From contig JAAZAA010000299.1 in assembly GCA_012514535.1 (NCBI GenBank), positions 1 to 64,000 of the forward strand: a stretch of DNA of 64,000 bases, given 5' to 3'. A program made the position numbers and the translations under genes. Source of the DNA: Myxococcales bacterium. Lineage in GTDB: Bacteria > Myxococcota_A > Polyangia > Polyangiales > Polyangiaceae. Under the pieces are notes generated by a model. That model searched no databases. It saw nothing but the letters and a program-made list of their open reading frames with translations, and was not told the origin of the DNA. Positions 52,067 through 63,193 of this stretch are shown piece after piece. Each line of letters begins with the position of its first letter. Within the stretch, counting starts at the first letter, position 1.

Positions 52067-54094
52067 TCAGGCCCCGGCCCACCAGGCGGATTCGAGCTCG
52101 TCCATCAGCCGCCGCACCAGCTCCCGGGGCGAACGGGCCTCCCGCGCCGCAGCGCGGGCGATCTCCGGCCACTGCTCGATCTCCACGGGCCCGCGCACGG
52201 CGCGATGGGCGCTGACGACGCGATCGATCAGCTCGAGCCGCATCCCGCGGGAGAAGGGCGGCACCACCTCGGGCTCGAGGCGGCTCAGCCGTCGCCTGAA
52301 CAAGGCCGGATCCTCCCCGTCCAGGGTCGACGCGAGCTCCTTCAGCTCCCGGAGGAGCGTGTTCGCTTCCTTGCGGAGCTCCGCGTAAGCGGGAGGAGTC
52401 ATCGCCAACACCACACAGGCACCCGGGAGCGAGCCCCCACAGTAGAACGAGAGCGTGCGCAGCGCCGAGCGGCGTGCTGCCTGGCTCAGCCCCGTGGTGT
52501 AGAGGTTCTCCGCCTCGTCGATCAGGAGCACCGGCCCGGAGCATCCCTCGAGGCGCGCCAGCAGCTCGAGCCACAGCAACAGCCGCCGGTACGCGTCCTG
52601 CCGGTAAGAGGTCCCGGAGCTCTTGCGGGCGAGGTCCTCGGCGCGGAGGAAGTTCTCCAGGGCCTTGCCCGGATCTTTCGCGGCATCGGCGATGAGCAGC
52701 GCCTTCTTGGCGGCGATCGCCTCTGCGCTCGTCCCGAGCGCGATCTCCTCGAGGGTCGTCCGCAGGGCGCGGAGCTTCGCCGGTGAGCGGGTCCAGACGG
52801 ACGCGCGCTGCAGGGCGCTGGGGCGGCCCCGCTTCGGGAGCACGGAGTGATCCAGCAGCCGCGACAGGTGGCGCTGCGGGTTCCCCAGATCGAGGTTCAT
52901 GCGTTCGAGGTTCAACCAGAAGACCGGGTGCCCCTGGGACAGAGCCCGCTCCGCGAGGTGCATGAGCAGGTGGGTCTTCCCGCTGCCGTAGTCCCCGACG
53001 AGGACCTGGAACACGCTGCCCGCCATCTCCGAGTGCGCGAAGAGCCGGTCGACGACGCGATCGATGCGCTCGTGGCCCACGCTCATCGACGTCACCGCCT
53101 CCGTCGGCGGCAGCCCTTGGGAGACCCGCACCAGGGAGCGGAGTGTGACCGGCCGGGTCAGCTCCGGAGAGCGGGGCCGACGGTGCACGTACTCGTAAGG
53201 ATCCTTGATGAGCTGTGTCCAGGCCCGGTGCGGAGGCGGGGGCTCCGCCGGCGAGGGGACCTCCAGGCGCGTCAACAAAGGCGTCAGCGTGCGGATCGAG
53301 CGCGGCCCCTGGAAGAGCCGCTCGTCCCCGGTGATGACGATGCGCGTGCACACCGCGCCGCGCCCCGAGTCGAAGTTGTCGACCAGCTCCCGGAGCACCG
53401 TGTAGGACTTCTCACGTTGACGCTGGGTGCGCAGGGTCAGCGCGCCGCCGTCGTGAAGGAGGACGAGCAGTCCCTTGTATCCCAGGGCCCGCACCAGCCG
53501 CGTCAGCTCGCCGAACACCCGCTGCGCCGTATGAGGTCCGAGCACCGAGCGGACCTCGGCGACGGCGCGCCCCTTGAGCTCGACGCCGCGTGCCCACGCG
53601 TCGAAGGCCCGCACCTCGCGATGGGCGTCGTCCTCGGCCGCCAGGTAGGCGCGGCAGAGGGCCGTCAGATCGCCGCTCGCGTCGAACTCCCCCGTGGCCT
53701 CGTCGAAGCGGTCCAGGGACTTGCGGCCATGCCGCGCATGGAACTCGTCGAGCAACCCCAAGATGCCGGCGACGCGCGTCTCCCGGGCGGGTACCAACGC
53801 GTCCAGGAGCACGGCCACCAGCTCGTGCAGCGCCGCCAGGCTCATCTCCTCGAGGGAGAGCCGCGCCGTCACCCACCCCCGATCCCGAGCCCGCTTGGAG
53901 AGCTCGCGCACCAGCGCCGCCTCGCGCGCGGGAGTGGCGCACTGGGTGAGCGTGACGGAGCTGGCGTCACAGAGCTCGAGATCTCGGAGGGCCTGCTCGA
54001 AGCGGGCCACTTCGTCCTCGACGGTGGAGACGGAGCGGGCAGCGGCAGAAAGCTCCGCGCCTTGCGCCGTAGTGGGGGCAGTCGCAGAAAGCAT
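52067..54094 (-). CDS. BrxD/DUF2791-like P-loop ATPase with degenerate N-terminal copy
   Basis: VLVGDYGSGKTHLLMHLAERAL (Walker A), GPVLLIDEAENLYT (Walker B); N-terminal half LVRALGYKGLLVLLHDGGALTLRTQRQREKSYTVLRELVDNFDSG...LFQGPRSIRTLTPLLTRL. Confidence 0.6.
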   Translation of the reverse strand: MLSATAPTTAQGAELSAAARSVSTVEDEVARFEQALRDLELCDASSVTLTQCATPAREAALVRELSKRARDRGWVTARLSLEEMSLAALHELVAVLLDALVPARETRVAGILGLLDEFHARHGRKSLDRFDEATGEFDASGDLTALCRAYLAAEDDAHREVRAFDAWARGVELKGRAVAEVRSVLGPHTAQRVFGELTRLVRALGYKGLLVLLHDGGALTLRTQRQREKSYTVLRELVDNFDSGRGAVCTRIVITGDERLFQGPRSIRTLTPLLTRLEVPSPAEPPPPHRAWTQLIKDPYEYVHRRPRSPELTRPVTLRSLVRVSQGLPPTEAVTSMSVGHERIDRVVDRLFAHSEMAGSVFQVLVGDYGSGKTHLLMHLAERALSQGHPVFWLNLERMNLDLGNPQRHLSRLLDHSVLPKRGRPSALQRASVWTRSPAKLRALRTTLEEIALGTSAEAIAAKKALLIADAAKDPGKALENFLRAEDLARKSSGTSYRQDAYRRLLLWLELLARLEGCSGPVLLIDEAENLYTTGLSQAARRSALRTLSFYCGGSLPGACVVLAMTPPAYAELRKEANTLLRELKELASTLDGEDPALFRRRLSRLEPEVVPPFSRGMRLELIDRVVSAHRAVRGPVEIEQWPEIARAAAREARSPRELVRRLMDELESAWWAGA

Positions 54095-54201
54095 GGGTTG
54101 CCTGTGACTACCGCGAAAATCCCCGTTCGTGTCCAGAAATCTCGCCATGAGCGGCATTTTGGCCCTATTTCGGGCTGAAAAATGTCAATCAGGGCCCTGT
54201 T

Positions 54202-57200
54202 TCACGTGCCGACGCCTCCGCTGACGTCCCCTCGAGGGCTCGGGCGGGTCCCTCCTCGCAGGCCGCGAGGGCGGGGACTCAGCTCGGCGAGGCCCACGTT
54301 TCCATAGCGATGGTGATGGATACAGATGGACTGCTCCACCAAATAGCGGAGCAGTTCGACGCGCCCCCAATCCGAGACCGGCTCCGCCTCGATGTGGGCG
54401 TCCGCCGCCCCGAACACCCGCCACGCGTCCTCGCCCTCGCAGCCGATGAGACGCACGCGCGCCGGCACCCTGCCCTCCCAGGACACGGGGAGCTCCTCGA
54501 GGGTCGACACCCGCCGCGCCCGGGCGAGCCACGGGTGCCACGGGCTCACCTCGGGGCCCACGACGAAGAAGCGCAGCGCCCCCGCGAGGAGCTCGTCGAC
54601 GAGCAGGAGGCTCGCCACGTCCACCCCCTGGGCGGCGCGCCCGAGCACCACCGCGACGTCGCACGGCCGGTAGCGGAACCAGTTCGCCTCTCCCAGCAGG
54701 TGCGCTTGTAGATGCTCGGCGGGAGCCAAACGCTGGAACGCTTCCAGGTAACTCTGCTGCCGCGCCGCAAAGCGCTCACGTTCGGCGCGCGCCAAAGACT
54801 GGACGAGGGACGAGACCACGGTCGACACGCCGACGGATACACCCCGGTCCCCGTCCACCTCGGCGCCCGGTCCCGAGGACGTCCCCCGCTGCGCGCGGGG
54901 GCGCAGCACTCGGCACAGCTGCTGCACATAATTGGGGCCCCCCGCCTTCGCCCCGGGGCCGAAGCTCGAGCCCTTCCATCCACCGAAGGGCTGCCGCCCG
55001 ACGATGGCCCCCGTCGTCGTCCGGTTCACGTACAGGTTACCGGCCCGCATGCCCTCGACGAACAGCGCTTGCTCACGTTCGTCGAGGCCGTGGAAGCCGG
55101 CAGTGAGGCCGTAAGCGGTGCCGTTGGCGAGCCGGAGCGCGTGGGAAAGATCCTCCGCGGCCAGCACGGCGAGCAGCGGACCGAAGAGCTCCGTGCAATA
55201 GACGTGGCTGCCGGGCGTGACGCCCAGCTTGATCCCTGGACCGAGGAGATGGGGGTTCTCCGCGGAGCGCGAGGGCTCGAGGAGCCAACGCTCGCCTGCC
55301 TCCAGCTCCAGGCCGCGCGCCAAGGGCCCCGCGGGAGGTCGGATCAAGGGCGTGACGAAGGAGCGCGGATCCCAAGCGGATCCCATGGGGAGGCTCGCGG
55401 CGGCGTCGCGGAGCTGACGCAGAAACGCGGGGTCGTCATGCAGCTCACGCTCGACGATGAGCAGGCTCAGCGCGCTACACTTCTGACCGGCGTGCGCGAA
55501 CGCCGACCGCACCGCGTCGCGGACGGCGAGCTCCCGGTCGGAGACGGCGCTGACGATCATCGCGTTCTTGCCCCCGGTCTCCGCGAACAGGCGGATCCCC
55601 GGTCGCAGGCGGCGAAACAGCCGCGCCGTGTCCGTCGCCCCGGTCAAGATCACTGCGTCCACGCGCGGGTCCACGACGAGCCTCGAGCCCACGGACTCGT
55701 GACACGGGACGAACTGCAACACGGCTCTCGGGACCCCGGCGCGCCACAGCGCCTGCGCGCCGAGGTACGCGATGAGCGGCGTCTCCCCCGCTGGCTTGAG
55801 CAACACGGCGTTCCCCGCCGCCAGGGCGGCGAGCGCCCCTCCCAGAGGGATGGCCAGGGGGAAGTTCCAGGGCGGGGTGACGAGCACCAGCCCCCAGGGC
55901 GCCGTCTCGTACTCGCGCTCCAGCTCTTCGGCGGTGGCCGCGTAGTACTCGGCGAAGTCGATCGCCTCGCTCACCTCCGCGTCTGCCTCCTCCAGTCGTT
56001 TGCCGCCATCGAGGACGAGCGCGCGGATGAGCTCCTGCCGCGCTCGACGGAGCTCGACCGCCGCGCGGCGTAGGGTGAGGACCCGCTCCTCCAGAGGCAC
56101 GGCGCCCCAGCAGGCGGCGCCATGGCGCCCCTGGGTGAGCGCTTCTTCGATCTCCTCCTCCGTCGCCCTCCGCGCCACGTAGGGGACCACGCCGGGCCGC
56201 GAAGGATCGAACCCGGCGGTCGTGGGTCCGTCCCAACGTTCACCATCCCCCAGGCTCAGGGGTACCCGCTCCAACGCCGCCCCGGGGACGAGACACTCCC
56301 GCAAAAATGCGCGATCTCCGGGCCGCGAGGGGTCCGTGTCGGGTTCGTTGACGAAGCCGCCCGCGGTGGCGGCCTGGGTCTCCTCGTTCGCCTCCCGCGC
56401 GGCCCCGCGCACCGCCGCCCGGAAGGGCGGCTGCTCCACGTGAGCGGAGAAGGCCCGTTCGAAGCGCTGACGCTGGATCTCGAAGCTCGCGTCGCCCACC
56501 GCCATGGCGAAGCCGTGTCGCAGAAAGTTCTCTTCGGCGGCGTTCTCGTCGAAGCGGCGCACCAGGTAAGCCACCGCGCTCGGAAAATCCTCGGGCTCCA
56601 CCGCAGGCACGTAGAGGAGCACCTGGCCGCTCACGCCCTGCACCGCCCGCCGCAGCGGCTCGGCCATGCCATAGAGCATTTCGATCTGGACGCGCTCCGG
56701 ATCCTGCGCGCGCTCCCGCAGAATCAACGCGTAAGCGATGTCGAACAGGTTGTGGCTCCCGACTCCGACGGACGCCACCTCCAGGGCCGAGTCCTCACAG
56801 GCGACGCGGAGCATGTGCTTGAACTGCGCGTCCACCTCGGCCTTGGCCCGGTGCACGGGCGAGGGCCAACCGCGCAGAGACGACTCGACCCGCTCGAGGT
56901 TCGCGTTCGCTCCCTTCACGAGCCTGAGACGCACCGGCGCGCCACCGAGGTCGAGACGTCTGCGAGCGAACTCGAGCAACCGCCGCTGCCAGATCACCGC
57001 GTCCGGAAGATACGCCTGGAGCACCAGCCCCGCCTTCACCCCGAGCAGCTCAGGCTCTTCGAGCAGGCTCATGAACAAGGTCGAGGTGAGCTCGACGTCC
57101 CGGTAGGCTTCCATGTCGAGGTACACGAGCTTCGGTGGCCGCGCCGCTGCGGCCGCCCGGTAGATGCGCCGCAAGCGCTCCCGAAGGACTGCCAGGGACT

Positions 57201-57849
57201 CCTCGAAGGCGTACAGGCTCGTCTGGCTGGAGAGGGCCGAGACCTTCACGCTGAGGGTCGTCACGTCCGGACGGCCCGCGAGCTCTTCGTAGCGACGCCC
57301 GTGGCGCGCCGCCTGCTCCTCGCCCACCACCTCCTCACCCAAGCGGTTGAGGTTCACCTGCAGCTCACCGGCGCCTTCCCGGCGGAGGATCGCCTCGAGC
57401 TCAGCCCGGCCGCGCACGAGATACGCAGAGGCCTCCTCGGCGACGGCGCGCTCGACCGCGAGCGCCGCCCACCCCGGGAACACGGCGCCGAGACGGGGCA
57501 AGGCGCGCAGGCCGAACTTCTGCCAGCCCTCCAGCGCGTCCGGGATCCCCAGCCGCTCCTCGAGGTGCTCGACGACGGCGACCAACCGCTCCGGAGAGGG
57601 GCGCCTGCACGCCCGGTCCGTCAGCGCCACCGTGAAGCGCTGGGCTCTCGGGTCTTGCACGAGGCGCGCCGTGCGCAGGCGTCGACGACGCTCCTCGAGG
57701 GTCTCCATCCGGCGAGCGGCGTCCCAGAGGGCGGTGGCGAGCTCGTACGTGAGCGACGGGTGGGTCGTCGGAGGAGCATCGCGGGCGCGCTCCAAGACGC
57801 GGCGCGCCTGGCGCAGAACCCCGAGCTCGTCTTCCGTAAGAGGGGCCAT
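54202..57849 (-). CDS. putA: Bifunctional proline dehydrogenase / delta-1-pyrroline-5-carboxylate dehydrogenase
   Basis: PRODH segment RLRLVKGANANLERVES...; ALDH segment TPPWNFPLAIPLGG, FAETGGKNAMIV, AFAHAGQKCSALS. Confidence 0.92.
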   Translation of the reverse strand: MAPLTEDELGVLRQARRVLERARDAPPTTHPSLTYELATALWDAARRMETLEERRRRLRTARLVQDPRAQRFTVALTDRACRRPSPERLVAVVEHLEERLGIPDALEGWQKFGLRALPRLGAVFPGWAALAVERAVAEEASAYLVRGRAELEAILRREGAGELQVNLNRLGEEVVGEEQAARHGRRYEELAGRPDVTTLSVKVSALSSQTSLYAFEESLAVLRERLRRIYRAAAAARPPKLVYLDMEAYRDVELTSTLFMSLLEEPELLGVKAGLVLQAYLPDAVIWQRRLLEFARRRLDLGGAPVRLRLVKGANANLERVESSLRGWPSPVHRAKAEVDAQFKHMLRVACEDSALEVASVGVGSHNLFDIAYALILRERAQDPERVQIEMLYGMAEPLRRAVQGVSGQVLLYVPAVEPEDFPSAVAYLVRRFDENAAEENFLRHGFAMAVGDASFEIQRQRFERAFSAHVEQPPFRAAVRGAAREANEETQAATAGGFVNEPDTDPSRPGDRAFLRECLVPGAALERVPLSLGDGERWDGPTTAGFDPSRPGVVPYVARRATEEEIEEALTQGRHGAACWGAVPLEERVLTLRRAAVELRRARQELIRALVLDGGKRLEEADAEVSEAIDFAEYYAATAEELEREYETAPWGLVLVTPPWNFPLAIPLGGALAALAAGNAVLLKPAGETPLIAYLGAQALWRAGVPRAVLQFVPCHESVGSRLVVDPRVDAVILTGATDTARLFRRLRPGIRLFAETGGKNAMIVSAVSDRELAVRDAVRSAFAHAGQKCSALSLLIVERELHDDPAFLRQLRDAAASLPMGSAWDPRSFVTPLIRPPAGPLARGLELEAGERWLLEPSRSAENPHLLGPGIKLGVTPGSHVYCTELFGPLLAVLAAEDLSHALRLANGTAYGLTAGFHGLDEREQALFVEGMRAGNLYVNRTTTGAIVGRQPFGGWKGSSFGPGAKAGGPNYVQQLCRVLRPRAQRGTSSGPGAEVDGDRGVSVGVSTVVSSLVQSLARAERERFAARQQSYLEAFQRLAPAEHLQAHLLGEANWFRYRPCDVAVVLGRAAQGVDVASLLLVDELLAGALRFFVVGPEVSPWHPWLARARRVSTLEELPVSWEGRVPARVRLIGCEGEDAWRVFGAADAHIEAEPVSDWGRVELLRYLVEQSICIHHHRYGNVGLAELSPRPRGLRGGTRPSPRGDVSGGVGT

Positions 57850-57919
57850 ACCTCCAAATCTGTCATGCCCCACGGAGTTCGTCACCCAGGGCCCTCCGGC
57901 GCGGTATAGGGGATACATC

Positions 57920-58633
57920 ATGTCCACCGCCGCCATCGCCGCCCTCATCGATCACTCCGTGCTGCGCCCGACGGCCACCCTCGCCGACCTCGAGGCAGGC
58001 TGCTTGCTCGGGCGACGCGTCGGCGCCGCCAGCGTCTGTGTGCTTCCCCATTTCGTGCCCCGCGCGGCCGCCTTGCTGCGGGGCTCTCCCACGTGCACCA
58101 GCACGGTGATCGGCTTCCCCCATGGCGGGCAGACCTTGTGGGCGAAGGTGCGCGAGTCGGAGCTCGCGCTGGAGCAAGGAGCGACGGAGCTCGACGCGGT
58201 GGTGAACGTCTCCCTCGTGCTCTCGGGCGCCTGGGCTCAGGTCGAGGAAGAGGTCCGCGCGCTGACACGGACGTGTCACGACGGCGGCGCTCGCCTGAAG
58301 CTCATCTTCGAGACCTGCTACCTGAACCGCGAGCAAAAGGTGCGGCTCTGCGAGATCGGCAGCGCGGCGGGCGTCGACTGGGTCAAGACCTCCACCGGCT
58401 TCGGCAGCGGCGGCGCCACGCCGGAGGACGTCCGGCTGCTGCGGGAGAACTGCCCAGCCAGCGTCTCCGTCAAGGCCTCCGGAGGGATCGGCACCTTGGC
58501 GGCGCTGCTCGAGTTCCAGGAGCTGGGCGCCAACCGCATCGGTACCAGCCGTACGGAGGAGATCCTGCGTGCCGCGGCCGACGGGGAGGCCGCGCTCCCC
58601 CGCTCCCCTGCCCCAGGCACGCACGACCGATGA
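57920..58633 (+). CDS. deoC: Deoxyribose-phosphate aldolase
   Basis: [55 protein letters not shown]. Confidence 0.92.
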   Translation: MSTAAIAALIDHSVLRPTATLADLEAGCLLGRRVGAASVCVLPHFVPRAAALLRGSPTCTSTVIGFPHGGQTLWAKVRESELALEQGATELDAVVNVSLVLSGAWAQVEEEVRALTRTCHDGGARLKLIFETCYLNREQKVRLCEIGSAAGVDWVKTSTGFGSGGATPEDVRLLRENCPASVSVKASGGIGTLAALLEFQELGANRIGTSRTEEILRAAADGEAALPRSPAPGTHDR

Positions 58634-58685
58634 GCGCAGAGGTTCAGGGGAGCCCGGCGGCGGCCGTTTCCCCATCGAGCTCCTC

Positions 58686-60023
58686 ATGAAAGAAGCGGAT
58701 GTCGTCGTCGTCGGGGCGGGGATCGTCGGTCTGGCGACCGCCTACCAGCTAGCCCATCGCTATCACGGCCTTCGCATCGCCCTGCTCGAGAAGGAGGCGG
58801 GAGAGGCGCACCACCAAACGGGTCGCAACTCGGGAGTGCTCCACTCCGGCATCTACTACAAGCCGGGCTCCCTCAAGGCCGAGAACTGCCGCCAGGGCAA
58901 GAAGGCGATGGAGGTGTTCTGTGCGGCCGAGGGGATTCCCTACGAGATCTGCGGCAAGGTGATCGTCGCCACCGTGGAGGGCGAGCTCACGGCCCTGGAG
59001 AACATCTACCAGCGAGGCATCCAGAACGGCGTCTCCTGCAAGCTCATCGATCCGCCGGAGCTGCGAGCGCTCGAACCCCACGCGCGCGGCGTGCGAGCCA
59101 TTCATGTCCCGGAGGCGGGCATCGTGGACTATCGCGCGGTGTGCCGGCGTCTCCGGGAGCGCATCGACGAGCATCCGGGGAACCGCATCGTGTTCGGGGC
59201 GGAGGTCCGCTGCCTCGAGGCGATCCGGGAGGGGGGGCGAGAGCGCGTCCGTGTCACGACGACGGCCGGCGACTTCTGCGCTCGCTTCGTCGTCAACTGC
59301 GGCGGGCTGCAGTCGGATCGCCTCGCAGCGTTGGGCGGACCCGCTCCGAAGCTGCGCATCGTGCCGTTTCGGGGTGAGTACTACCAGGTACTGCCGGAGG
59401 CCCGCGCCCTGGTCCGGAACCTCATCTATCCCGTGCCACGGCCGGAGTTCCCGTTTCTGGGCGTCCATTTCACCCGCATGATCGACGGGTCCGTGGAGTG
59501 CGGCCCCAACGCGGTGCTCGCTCTGGGGCGCGAGGCCTACCAGAAGTACGAGGTGAACCCCGAAGACCTGCTCGAGGCCCTCACCTACCCGGGGTTCCTA
59601 CGGCTCTCCGCCCGCTACTGGCGCGTCGGTCTGGGAGAGGTGCACCGCTCCGTCAGCAAGGCCGCCTTCGTGGCGGCCTTGCAACGCCTGCTCCCGGAGA
59701 TTCGGAGCGAACACCTGATCCCCGCGCCCGCGGGGATCCGCGCCCAGGCCGTGGCCCCGGATGGATCCCTGGTGGACGACTTCCTCCTCCACGAGAGCGA
59801 GCACGTGCTCAGCGTCGTCAACGCACCTTCTCCGGCCGCGACGGCGTCCCTCAACATCGGTAAGCTGATCGCGGGACGCGTCGCGGCCCGACTCGCCCTG
59901 GAGCCGAACCCCGCGCGCGTTCCCGGCTCCCGGGCGACCACCACTGCGCCGCCCACCAGTCAGGTGCCGCCCAGCAGTCACGCGCCGCCCAGCAGTCAGG
60001 CGACGCCGGCCATCGAAGGCTGA
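58686..60023 (+). CDS. lhgO: L-2-hydroxyglutarate oxidase/dehydrogenase
   Basis: [41 protein letters not shown]. Confidence 0.9.
   Translation: MKEADVVVVGAGIVGLATAYQLAHRYHGLRIALLEKEAGEAHHQTGRNSGVLHSGIYYKPGSLKAENCRQGKKAMEVFCAAEGIPYEICGKVIVATVEGELTALENIYQRGIQNGVSCKLIDPPELRALEPHARGVRAIHVPEAGIVDYRAVCRRLRERIDEHPGNRIVFGAEVRCLEAIREGGRERVRVTTTAGDFCARFVVNCGGLQSDRLAALGGPAPKLRIVPFRGEYYQVLPEARALVRNLIYPVPRPEFPFLGVHFTRMIDGSVECGPNAVLALGREAYQKYEVNPEDLLEALTYPGFLRLSARYWRVGLGEVHRSVSKAAFVAALQRLLPEIRSEHLIPAPAGIRAQAVAPDGSLVDDFLLHESEHVLSVVNAPSPAATASLNIGKLIAGRVAARLALEPNPARVPGSRATTTAPPTSQVPPSSHAPPSSQATPAIEG
59946..59999 (+). repeat. Three 18-bp tandem units (GCGCCGCCCAGCAGTCAG) in the lhgO 3' end
   Basis: Read directly; encodes [18 protein letters not shown]. 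Confidence 0.85.
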
Positions 60024-62071
60024 CGTTCACTGCTCAGGGACACGCCCGCTTCCCGCAGGGCCTCCATCAGCGCGAAGAACAACGCGTTGCGCACGTCGGG
60101 GCGGCCGCTGGCCACGCTGATCCTGTAGCGGACGAAGGTGGCCTCGACCGCGAGCACCTCCACCTTGACCCGCTCGCCGACCTTGGACGCGGCTTCCCTC
60201 AAGAGCTCGGCCGTCCGCTCGCTGTGATCCGCGACGCAGAGCTCGAGGTTCGTCCGCGGCCGCGTCCCGACGATGCGCGTGCTGTGGAGGAACGACAGTA
60301 AGTGCGGCACCCTCACCTCCAGGCCTTCCGAGTCCTCCAGCCGCACCTCCAGGAGGCTCAGGGCGACGACGCGCCCCGAGCGCCCACCGAACTCCACGAA
60401 GTCGCCGATCCGCAGCCGGCGCCCGAACAGGATTCCCGTCCCGGCGATGGCCGACGCGAGCAGCGGGGTGCCCGAGAGCCCCAGCGCCGCCAGGGCGATG
60501 ACCCCGATCTTGCCGAGAGCGCCCTCGTCGTCTCCGGTCACGACCGGCGCCGCGAACACGACGGCGCCGAGCACGATGGCGACCCGGAGCAGGATGCTCG
60601 TCGGCGCGGCGAGGTCCGGAGCCAGCCACCGGAGCTTCGTCTCCCCCCGCGCGACCCCCGCGAAGAAGAGGTCGACGAACCGCACCAGCACCGCGATGAC
60701 CGCGATGGCGATGAGCGCCACGACCACCACCGGGAGGGACTTGGCGATGCGAGCCATCAAGCTCGACAGGGGCGTCAGCACGATCCCCGTGAGATCTTGC
60801 GTATACTCCCGCGTGGACTCGAACAGGCTCAGGGTCAGCAGCAGCCACAGGTAGACGAGGCCCACCCGGAGCACCCACTTGAGCACCTCGACCCCGAGGG
60901 CGACCGCGCTCCGGATCGTGGCTGCGTCCACGACCTCCACCGACTGGAGGCGGATGCCGGGGATTCTCTCCCGGTGTGCTGCGACCCAAGCGCGAACGCG
61001 CTCCGTGATCTCGCTCGTCTTGCGGAGCAGCAGCAGGGCGGCCAGGGTCAGCAGCGCCGCCAGGGAGAAGGAGAAGATCGTCGTCGCGATCGCGCTCCTC
61101 TTTTGTTCGGCGCGGATCACGTCGCGGAGCTCGGAGGCGACCCGATCCGCGTGGACACCAAGGGACGCGTCCCCCGCGGCGATGGCGTCCTCGGCGGTGA
61201 GGCGCAGGAGCGGGAGGGTCCCCGCGTACACCACGGTCGCGTCACCCAGACTCTCGACGCGAACGGACTCCGGCTTCTCCGTCTCCACCGCCTTGCGGAT
61301 CGCCTGCTCCGCGCTGCGCGCGCGGTCTTCGATGCTCACCGTGCCCTGGGCCACCCGCACCAGGTAGACGTTCTTTCCTCCGATGCGGACGGCGACCGGC
61401 TCGGGCTTCGGGGCCTCCTCTTCGGGAGCAGCAGCCTCCGCGGGGGGCTCCTTGGCCGGAGCGGCAGACGCAGCGGGCGGCGACTTCGACGCCTCGGCGG
61501 CGGCAGCGGGGGCTTCCGCGGGAGGCGTCTTGGGCGCGTCCGCGGCGGCGTCTTCGGGCCGCGTAGGGGGAGCGCTGGTCGGCGACGCAGGCGCGGCGGA
61601 GGCCGTTGCCGGAGCCACCGGAGAAGGAGTCGATGGCGCAGCGGAAGGCTCCTGGGGCGCCGTTTCCGGCGCAGAGGGCGCCGCGGTGGCCTTCGGAGGC
61701 TCACTGGCCTTGGGGGCGGCGCTGGCCTTCGGGGGCGCGCCGGCCGGCGGCGACGTGCTCGGAGTCGAGGCCTCGGACTTCGACGGCTCTCGGGCTGCGG
61801 GTGAGGCGCTGGCTTTCGGAGGCTCCTGCGTCGCTCCGGAGGTGGACGCGGGCTGACTCGTCGTCGGCGCCTTCGGAGCCGCCGTGGGCGTCTTCGGCTG
61901 CCCCGCCTCGCTGGTCGTCCCGCTTTTTTGGGGGGGTGCCGTGACCTCGCCCTGGGTGGGCTGGGACGTCTTCGAGCCGTCGCCGTCCTGAGCCAGCGCG
62001 CCGCCCACGGCCAGCCCTCCGATGGCGAGCAACGCGGTCACGGACATCCACAGACGGAAGCGTCGTTCCAT
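59996..62071 (-). CDS. MscS-family mechanosensitive channel with long Pro/Ala/Ser-rich N-terminal extension
   Basis: [64 protein letters not shown]. Confidence 0.8.
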   Translation of the reverse strand: MERRFRLWMSVTALLAIGGLAVGGALAQDGDGSKTSQPTQGEVTAPPQKSGTTSEAGQPKTPTAAPKAPTTSQPASTSGATQEPPKASASPAAREPSKSEASTPSTSPPAGAPPKASAAPKASEPPKATAAPSAPETAPQEPSAAPSTPSPVAPATASAAPASPTSAPPTRPEDAAADAPKTPPAEAPAAAAEASKSPPAASAAPAKEPPAEAAAPEEEAPKPEPVAVRIGGKNVYLVRVAQGTVSIEDRARSAEQAIRKAVETEKPESVRVESLGDATVVYAGTLPLLRLTAEDAIAAGDASLGVHADRVASELRDVIRAEQKRSAIATTIFSFSLAALLTLAALLLLRKTSEITERVRAWVAAHRERIPGIRLQSVEVVDAATIRSAVALGVEVLKWVLRVGLVYLWLLLTLSLFESTREYTQDLTGIVLTPLSSLMARIAKSLPVVVVALIAIAVIAVLVRFVDLFFAGVARGETKLRWLAPDLAAPTSILLRVAIVLGAVVFAAPVVTGDDEGALGKIGVIALAALGLSGTPLLASAIAGTGILFGRRLRIGDFVEFGGRSGRVVALSLLEVRLEDSEGLEVRVPHLLSFLHSTRIVGTRPRTNLELCVADHSERTAELLREAASKVGERVKVEVLAVEATFVRYRISVASGRPDVRNALFFALMEALREAGVSLSSERQPSMAGVA

Positions 62072-62181
62072 GCGACCGGCCGAAGCTCGACCCGCGCTCT
62101 TGTCGAAGGACCTCTGGAGACTCACGGGGCCAGCATTCATCGAGCTGGACCAGGAACGCAAGGAATCCGCAGTCGCCTACC

Positions 62182-62850
62182 CTAGGCGGAGAGATACCAG
62201 AGCGCAGTCCCTGCCACACCGCCTCCCGCTGCGACGGCCCAGAGCCACGGCAGCCACTTGCCCACACTCTCCGTCGGGAGCCTCGCGAACATCGCGTCGA
62301 TGACCTCACCTTGCGCCTCTCCGAAGGCGCTCCGCGGCATCCACAGGGGCGCCTCGTTCCGGAACCAGAGAAACCACCCGTCGCTCGACCGGGAGACGCG
62401 CTCGATCCCCTCCCACGGGACCTCACGAACGGCCCCCGGCGAGCTCACTCGGAGCCCGCCGGGCCCGAGCTCGAACGCGACATAGCGCTCGGCTGGTGTC
62501 CAGAACTCGGCGATTTCCCGCGCGCGCCAACTCGGCCACAGGTGCGCCAGGGTCAGCATCACCGCGACCGCGTTCAGGAGCGCCGTGGGCACACCGAAAT
62601 AAGCGCCGACCAGGGCCCCCAAGACAAAGACCCCGGCCCCGGGAAGCAGGAACGGAAAGGACCGCCGCCATCCAGGGAGCCGACGGGCGTGCGTCACGAG
62701 GTCCGGATGCGGGATCCAGGCTCCTCCCTCCGCTCGGGGAGTCTCGCGCTCTCCCGCGCCCCCTGGGGCGAGGGACTTCCCTCGCTGCTGCCTGGGTCCG
62801 GAGACATCACCGGGAACCCTTGGATCCGGAGAGGAGGAGTGAGCACCCAT
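62182..62850 (-). CDS. Two-TM YcxB-like membrane protein
   Basis: FPFLLPGAGVFVLGALVGAYFGVP TM pair followed by EVPWEGIERVSRSSDGWFLWFRNEAPLWMPRSAF. Confidence 0.6.
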   Translation of the reverse strand: MGAHSSSPDPRVPGDVSGPRQQRGKSLAPGGAGERETPRAEGGAWIPHPDLVTHARRLPGWRRSFPFLLPGAGVFVLGALVGAYFGVPTALLNAVAVMLTLAHLWPSWRAREIAEFWTPAERYVAFELGPGGLRVSSPGAVREVPWEGIERVSRSSDGWFLWFRNEAPLWMPRSAFGEAQGEVIDAMFARLPTESVGKWLPWLWAVAAGGGVAGTALWYLSA

Positions 62851-63164
62851 GACCCTCGCGGCGACCACCTTGCCAGGCTTTCGGCAGGCGGGAAACACTC
62901 CTGAGCACCACGGCTACCGCGCGCTGGCCCAACGTCGTCGTGCGTCCGCCTCGCCGCCGGACAGCTGCCCGCCGACGAACAGAGGACGCGCGGACGATTG
63001 TCCGCTGCCGCGAGCCTCTCCCGAACGACACCCTTGGGCCAGGTCGTGGACGCGCCCGTCGCCGACGGAGAGCACCATCCGCCTCTTTCTGCGGGTAGGA
63101 CCTCCAACCACCATCGACTCACGCCACGTTCATGCGCGCCCCCCGACGTGGGTCCCTGTGGGAG

Positions 63165-63181
63165 TTGGCGCGAACTCTGCA
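63165..63181 (+). promoter_or_regulatory. Possible sigma54-type element TTGGCGCGAACTCTGCA
   Basis: GG-N10-GC spacing, but predicted start would be only about 2 bp from the ATG. Confidence 0.3.
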
Positions 63182-63193
63182 GCAGGGCGCGGC

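Noticed and set aside
52067-54094. BREX phage-defence island
   Set aside because: Only one BrxD-like gene; no PglX, PglZ, BrxA/B/L or other defence genes in the window
54100-54201. GGCCCT...AGGGCC inverted repeat plus TTGACA between putA and the BrxD-like gene, as terminator or promoter
   Set aside because: No U-tract after the stem and no convincing -10 box at the right spacing
60302-61804. 500-aa plus-strand ORF opposite the MscS gene
   Set aside because: Shadow ORF; channel motifs are on the minus strand
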